Assembly (NCBI GenBank): GCA_001936135.1
Contig: CP012817.1
Span: forward strand, 3,534,001 to 3,598,000
Reading direction: 5' to 3'
DNA from: Saccharomycopsis fibuligera x Saccharomycopsis cf. fibuligera
Taxonomy: Eukaryota; Ascomycota; Saccharomycetes; Ascoideales; Saccharomycopsidaceae
Length of the DNA: 64,000 nucleotides
The first letter of the stretch is position 1. Each line of letters opens with the position of its first letter. Below are positions 59,337 through 64,000 of the stretch, piece after piece. The notes under the pieces were generated by a model that worked only from the letters and a program-made list of their open reading frames with translations, did no database searches and was not told where the DNA came from. A program made the translations under genes and the position numbers.

Positions 59337-60242
59337 TTACAATTTTGGCTTATCAGATAATAACTTAACCATTCCCTTAGCATCAATATCCCCCCAACGA
59401 TACCCAACATGCCAAAGGGCCCCATCTACCACATGCACTGCCCCCGTAACATAACTGGCAGCCGGACTAAACAAAAACACTGTAGTTTCAGCAATATCTG
59501 TAGTGGTGCCGAATCTTTGCAATGGAATATCTTTAGCCAAACTTTTCAACTTTTCTGGACCGCCTTTGAGACGCTTCATGCCTTCGGTAATATCTGTGAT
59601 TTCTCCATCTTTGTCGCCACCATTACCAGCAATAGCGCCAGGAGCTACTGCGTTGACTCTGATACCAAGTGGACCGAACTCAATGGCGAGAGCATTACTG
59701 AGAGCATCAATACCTGCTTTTGCAGCACTGGCATGAGATTGTAACGGAATTCCGGTATAGTGTAAGGTTGCAGAGACAAAAAGAACAGAACCTTTGGTTT
59801 TTTTCAATTCTTCAAAAGTAGCTTTAACAGTATTATAAGCACCGAGTAAATCAATAGAAATGACTGATTTGAATGCATTTGACGACAAATGGTTAAAATC
59901 AGCTAAGAAGTTACCAGCAGCACCAGCAACGACAAAATCAATTCGTTTTAGTTGAGAAACAGTGGCTTTTACTGCACCAAGAATAGATTCTACTGATCTG
60001 ACGTCGACATTGCCAAATGCAATAACCCTAGCCCCGGGTCTAACTCGGGCAATTTCACGAGCTGCTTCTTCTGCTTTCGATTGATTACGGCCAATAATGG
60101 CAGCATCGGCACCAAGAGCCACTAGAGCCTTTGTTTGAACTTTGCAAATTGTGCCAGAGCCACCAGTGACAAAGGCAACTTTACCTTTGAAAAGGTCTGG
60201 CTTCCAGGAACTGTTTTGGGCGTAATGTTCATCGACCTTCAT
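59337..60242 (-). CDS. SPS19: Peroxisomal 2,4-dienoyl-CoA reductase Sps19
   Basis: The 301-residue short-chain dehydrogenase reduces 2,4-dienoyl-CoA intermediates with NADPH in peroxisomal beta-oxidation of unsaturated fatty acids. The cofactor site is FKGKVAFVTGGSGTICKVQT, followed by IDFVVAGAAGNFLADF and SVISIDLLGAYNTVKATFEE. The family end ASYVTGAVHVVDGALWHVGY is present. The C-terminus PKL resembles a weak PTS1. I chose the ATG at 60242 (MKVDEHYAQNSSWKPDLFKG), which matches the start spacing of S. cerevisiae Sps19. The frame continues 21 codons upstream (VYEPTHQIDP looks coding) but only to a GTG at 60305 and then a stop. It lies opposite PSY2 and NNR1, as in YNL200C-YNL202W. Confidence 0.94.
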   Translation of the reverse strand: MKVDEHYAQNSSWKPDLFKGKVAFVTGGSGTICKVQTKALVALGADAAIIGRNQSKAEEAAREIARVRPGARVIAFGNVDVRSVESILGAVKATVSQLKRIDFVVAGAAGNFLADFNHLSSNAFKSVISIDLLGAYNTVKATFEELKKTKGSVLFVSATLHYTGIPLQSHASAAKAGIDALSNALAIEFGPLGIRVNAVAPGAIAGNGGDKDGEITDITEGMKRLKGGPEKLKSLAKDIPLQRFGTTTDIAETTVFLFSPAASYVTGAVHVVDGALWHVGYRWGDIDAKGMVKLLSDKPKL

Positions 60243-60554
60243 TATTGGATCAATTTGGTGAGTAGGTTCGTAGACTTGATTTTCGATCTGAATGGTAGTT
60301 GGCACAACTTGTTACTTGTTAAATTTCCGTAATCAATTGATGTAAAATGATGACTAGAAGTGAGGTAATTCTTCCTAGAAAATATGGTATAAATAAATAA
60401 CTGGCGAAGAAAAGGAGATGGTCGATTAACATCAACATCAAGATAACACGGTTCATGACCTCCTTTCCTGTGAGGGCAAAAGGGTACTGGGAAAAACACT
60501 TGCTCAATATCAAACGCACTAGCAACGCATCTAGTTGCCGCATTTGGTGTCCTT

Positions 60555-60564
60555 CCGGCGCCGG
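60555..60564. promoter_or_regulatory. CCGGCGCCGG palindrome in the SPS19 upstream region
   Basis: A perfect 10-bp palindrome about 310 bases upstream of SPS19 and 60 bases before the small ORF at 60625. Paired CGG half-sites are typical of zinc-cluster factors (Oaf1/Pip2 or Ctf1 type regulate peroxisomal genes in yeasts). The factor is inferred. Confidence 0.35.
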
Positions 60565-60624
60565 GAGCCGGTCTAAGACTCCTTCCAGTCTCAACATGAG
60601 AGTGTTTTTCTATTGTATGGTCAG

Positions 60625-60949
60625 ATGAAGGCCCCTGTCAAGGCCCGTATCCAAAAAACATTCCTTGATTCAAAAGAACACAAAACTAAGATATTGTGGT
60701 GGCATACTGCATTTTACGTCGTCTTTTGTGTGCTATGGGTATCCTGGTTGAGGAAGGAGAGGGAGAGAGAAAGTATGTGAAAAACCAATAGTTGTTGTTT
60801 GATTTCAATGATTTCAATAGTACTTCAAAATAATTACTTACATAATGCTTTATTTTGCTTCTTACAAAAAAAGGAAGTTGAAGTAAATGCATACCGTAGT
60901 CAACTTGAAAGAAGTGATCAAGGCACCCGGACCAAATAGCAATAAGTAG
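60625..60949 (+). CDS. Candidate small single-pass membrane protein, possibly spliced
   Basis: The unspliced ORF (60625-60780) gives 51 residues starting MKAPVKARIQKTFLDSKEHK, with a membrane segment ILWWHTAFYVVFCVLWVSWL and the basic end RKERERE. Just before the stop lies GTATGT (60773). Joining to the acceptor CCGTAG (ends 60899) gives a 65-residue protein ending NLKEVIKAPGPNSNK. Joining to CAATAG (near 60820) also stays open and would end YRSQLERSDQGTRTK. No perfect TACTAAC is present (TACTTAC near 60835). The basic N-terminus plus one membrane span is typical of small mitochondrial inner-membrane or ER proteins. It is divergent from SPS19 over 380 bases. I do not recognise a family. Confidence 0.45.
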
Positions 60950-61582
60950 GTACTGAAATTCTAGTATGCGGCGTATATATAGATATCAGATCAATTTTTT
61001 ATAGAAGAGGGCTTTTTTACGATTCAATCTTAAAATTGGTATCTTTATGTTTTGGGAATGCAAAAATATCCCAATTATATAGATAGTGCATACCTCAAAA
61101 ATTAAAAAGTAAAAGATGAATGAAGAAGTGGTTTGGCGTTTACATTAACGGATCCATAACGTTTCCTCCTACCGATAACAAGCTAAATTTTTAGTAATGC
61201 TATAGAAACAGATTTGGCAAATCGAGACGTTATATTTTCAGTTGAAGACTGGCTCTATTATATAATATACAGCCCAAGATCATGGTGTTACATTATATTC
61301 AAGTTGCTAACGATGGGTAAAACTCTGCCAGACGGAGCGGAAACAATAATGTACATTGGTTATAGAGTTAATATAAAGATATAAAGAAAACAAAGTTAAA
61401 AGGTTAAAATACATCAATAAATAACAAAAGGATTGCAAAAATTAAAAATATTAAATTAAAATAGAATAGATAAAAAAAATTGAATCACTTACCACACCAT
61501 GCCACATAAACGTAGTTTAAATATCACCATAAAAAATAACCCCATAAGTCAAGCAATATTAATTCACAGTTCAAGTAGGTTA

Positions 61583-64000
61583 TCAAACGTCAATCGAAAA
61601 TCGTGTAAGTTTAAGTCCATCAGTAGTAAAGTTCACTTTGACCGGACAAACTGACCCAGAAACATTCATTCTACCAGCAGCACCAGCACCGCCATCAACA
61701 TCGCCAGCATTTCCATTTGCTTTTTCTTCTTGTCCTTTTTCAACATCAGCTTGTAATTTGGGTTTCAAAATGTACAGTCTTTCATAATTTGCCCTTGATG
61801 CTTTATATGTTTTAACACAACTGCTTGCAAATTCTCCAAAATCAATATATCCTTTTTCTGCATTATAAGCAGATGTTACTACCCCTGAAGTAGCATTAGC
61901 CATTGCTGCAACATTAGAAACGTGTTTTTGTTGTTGTTGTTGTTGTCTTTTGGTCTCATTCAATTTGTCGGTCGTAGCCTCATTCTCAACACTTTCCGCA
62001 CCACCACTTGATCCATTTCCTGCAGTTGACTGACTATCAGCGGCTTGATCAACACCAGCATGATCAACTTCTGGAGTGACTATTTCTTCTTCCATTATTA
62101 GTTCTCCTGATTTTAATAAATGGTTAACTAACAGCACGTTCCCAGTAGTACGTCTTTTCTTGCGGTGTCGCTGTTTATTTTGAGCATATATCGTATAATA
62201 GATTTCTTCTGGTTTAAATTCTTTGATTTTGCTGCTGCCATTCTCAATTTTCCGTTTATCTGCTCTTGATAACTTGAGGACACGGTTAGTGCTTTTAGCA
62301 CCACGCCCCCCTCTTCTAATCGCTGCTAATTCGGCAGTTGTACCATTATTCAACTCTTTATCATCGTTATCCTCAACATTTATAGCATCGTCTCCACCGC
62401 CTCCAGAAGTATCGTTGACACTATTGGTGATCGGATCTCCTGAAGATCCAGCAGCAGTAATGCCACCCTTTGGCGCAATATTAGGAATGATTCTAGTGTT
62501 TCCATGATTGTTTGCATTACTAGCAGCGCGACCACCTCTGGCTCCCCTTAAACCATATCCACTTCCTTTTGCGGTATTTCCGCCACCAGCACCACTACCA
62601 TTGGCATTATCTGCTGAAGATGCAGTTGTTGACGAGGATGCTGGTGGTGGGGTATCACCTGGCTCACTATTCCAGTCTGCACGAAGGAAATTTCTTCGCT
62701 GATCCAACATTAATTGAGCATATTCTTGTTCAGCTGGTGGATCGATGTCGAATTCTTCACCTTCAGGAACATCTTCCAAATGTGGAATCAGCAACGGGTG
62801 ATCATTGTCTTTGAATGGATTTTGTAAAATTTCTTCCTTAGTAAGGCTAGTTTCCAAGTAATTGTACAATAGCCACAAAAATCTTCTAGCCCTTGAACGT
62901 GGGGTTGTCTTGAAGTTGAGAAAAATACAGTTGAACGGAGAGTCCAGTGGATTGGTGAGATCAATGTTATCAAGATTTAAATCTTTAATCGGGGTTTCAG
63001 TGATAAATGTCCGACTTAAATCTTTCTCAATATTAGATTCGTCAAAGTGTTGTAATAGCAAGTGTTCAAATGAACAAAGTAGAAAAATAATGTTGATAAC
63101 ATTAGTACGTGGTGATTTAGTGGTTTCAAACAATTCTTGAAAATTGGTAGGTTCGCCTTTATATTCACAACAACTTTTCAATATGCTCTTCAATCTTGGA
63201 GAATCTTGTAATATCTTGTTATTTTGAGCCTTGTCATGCTGTAATGATGGAATTGAATGATATGTACGTAATTGGGACTTCATCTCTGGTACAAAATTAA
63301 TGGTGGTATTCATACGACCAACATTCACAAGCAATGAAACCATAGCTACGGGCACAGCCATTGCTTTGTCGGTAAGTAAACGGTCCCTGAGCACCTTGGA
63401 AGTTTTTGGTGAATGGGCCATGGTAGCAATGTACAAATCGGAAAAACTCAGCATTCCGTTGACATTTGCTCTTCCACTTCCGTTTTCACTCTCATTGCCG
63501 CTGTCATTATCAGAAGCTGAGGTTTCTTTGCTGTATGGGTTTGTGAAAACTTTTTGATCATTCAAGAAGACCTCCTTCAAAAACTCGTACTGAATATCTT
63601 TCCGCCAAAGGGGTTCACCGTCCTTTTTCTTAATATGATGCTGCTTTGCACTGATTATTAAAGTCTGATTAGTACGTTTCAGCTTACTGGTGGCTTTTTC
63701 ATTCAGATGCTGATGTAATTGTTGTGCCACTAATGAAGCAGGAGAAACAACGTGGGAATTGTTGTTGAAATCTAATTTGTGGAATCTTCCTCCCGTAGCA
63801 TGATTTTTGCTACCGCTGACATTTGACAATTTTTTCTGCTTTGGCTTCTGTTCAGAGGATTTGAAAGTCTTCGGCTTGCTATCGGTAGTGGTGAATGTTC
63901 CTGATGGTGGAAGAGAGCCAGGAAAGGGCTCATCAGGACTGTTTTTCTTGCTTAAACTTTTTCTTTTAGTATCACCATTGCCATTGCTATTGTTGTTACT
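61583..64000 (-). CDS. IES1: INO80 complex subunit Ies1-like; 5' end outside window
   Basis: The frame is open to the right edge, so the N-terminus is missing; at least 805 residues are visible. After a Lys/Ser/Asn-rich start the conserved core reads EPLWRKDIQYEFLKEVFLND, FSDLYIATMAHSPKTSKVLR, and LLVNVGRMNTTINFVPEMKS followed by RTYHSIPSLQ. These match S. cerevisiae Ies1 (YFL013C: QYELLKTIFTNEQAVFTN, NVGRINTTMAFFPEMKT, RTYHPVPSLQ). The second half is Gly/Ser/Asn-rich and basic (RGGRGAKSTNRVLKLSRADK), followed by a further structured tail (GYIDFGEFASSCVKTYKASR). Ies1 is a non-conserved accessory subunit of INO80, whose actin-module protein Arp5 is also encoded in this window. Confidence 0.87.
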   Translation of the reverse strand, partial: SNNNSNGNGDTKRKSLSKKNSPDEPFPGSLPPSGTFTTTDSKPKTFKSSEQKPKQKKLSNVSGSKNHATGGRFHKLDFNNNSHVVSPASLVAQQLHQHLNEKATSKLKRTNQTLIISAKQHHIKKKDGEPLWRKDIQYEFLKEVFLNDQKVFTNPYSKETSASDNDSGNESENGSGRANVNGMLSFSDLYIATMAHSPKTSKVLRDRLLTDKAMAVPVAMVSLLVNVGRMNTTINFVPEMKSQLRTYHSIPSLQHDKAQNNKILQDSPRLKSILKSCCEYKGEPTNFQELFETTKSPRTNVINIIFLLCSFEHLLLQHFDESNIEKDLSRTFITETPIKDLNLDNIDLTNPLDSPFNCIFLNFKTTPRSRARRFLWLLYNYLETSLTKEEILQNPFKDNDHPLLIPHLEDVPEGEEFDIDPPAEQEYAQLMLDQRRNFLRADWNSEPGDTPPPASSSTTASSADNANGSGAGGGNTAKGSGYGLRGARGGRAASNANNHGNTRIIPNIAPKGGITAAGSSGDPITNSVNDTSGGGGDDAINVEDNDDKELNNGTTAELAAIRRGGRGAKSTNRVLKLSRADKRKIENGSSKIKEFKPEEIYYTIYAQNKQRHRKKRRTTGNVLLVNHLLKSGELIMEEEIVTPEVDHAGVDQAADSQSTAGNGSSGGAESVENEATTDKLNETKRQQQQQQKHVSNVAAMANATSGVVTSAYNAEKGYIDFGEFASSCVKTYKASRANYERLYILKPKLQADVEKGQEEKANGNAGDVDGGAGAAGRMNVSGSVCPVKVNFTTDGLKLTRFSIDV

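Larger units (their letters stand above)
60306..61582. other. Spacer SPS19/IES1
   Basis: 1277 bases holding the SPS19 promoter, the small ORF candidate at 60625-60949 and the IES1 3' side. From about 60950 onward it is AT-rich with no gene seen. Confidence 0.5.

Noticed and set aside
1-64000. CRISPR arrays, insertion sequences and retroelement bodies
   Set aside because: No spaced palindromic repeats, transposase, integrase or reverse transcriptase reading frames were seen.

Overview
This window is nuclear DNA from a budding yeast. Genes are compact and mostly intron-free. The few introns are short, sit near the 5' end, and carry GTATGT/GTAAGT/GTGAGT donors with CTAAC branch sites. Protein matches are to Saccharomycotina. 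By eye I found no in-frame CTG codon in the conserved genes STH1, IDP2 and DPH5, and two CTGs in IPT1 lie in a Ser-rich stretch. Together with the gene families and gene order this suggests the CUG-Ser (Candida/Lodderomyces) clade, which is inference. Intergenic spaces carry many long A/T homopolymers, and several proteins carry expanded simple repeats.

Layout. 1-4.6 kb: RQC2 (5' end outside), RET3 and TAF3, in the same order and orientations as YPL009C-YPL010W-YPL011C of S. cerevisiae. 5-9 kb: a GC-rich stretch with a spliced WWM1-like gene, a small basic Q-rich protein, a HAD phosphatase and MTQ1; the high GC runs into the first third of STH1 (9.7-13.8 kb). 14.3-18 kb: GRX5 with a hidden first exon, an intron-containing U3 snoRNA gene, and IPT1. 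20-27 kb: a cell-wall cluster of two GH16 CRH transglycosidases with a decayed third copy between them, lodged between IPT1 and SNF11, which are neighbours in S. cerevisiae (YDR072C/YDR073W). 27.8-48.4 kb: SNF11, TRM6, a membrane protein, ISA1, an RBF1-like candidate regulator, ARP5, another membrane protein, PRP39, a RING protein and DPH5. 49-53 kb: spliced IDP2 and a spliced MFS transporter. 53-64 kb: NNR1 (spliced), PSY2 and SPS19 (the YNL200C-YNL201C-YNL202W block), a probable tiny spliced membrane-protein gene, and IES1 running off the right end.

Functions. Several genes serve chromatin and transcription: STH1 (RSC), SNF11 (SWI/SNF), ARP5 and IES1 (INO80), TAF3 (TFIID). Others serve translation and RNA: RQC2, MTQ1, TRM6, DPH5, U3, PRP39. 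The cell-surface set is the CRH pair and IPT1. Fe-S and redox metabolism is covered by GRX5, ISA1, IDP2, NNR1 and SPS19.

Items most worth a second look: the intron-split U3 gene, the CRH cluster with its pseudogene, a hairpin-rich block near 33.7-33.9 kb that resembles an unannotated structured RNA, the tiny spliced ORF at 60.6-60.95 kb, and the GC island that ends inside STH1. I saw no tRNA, CRISPR array, transposon or retroelement.
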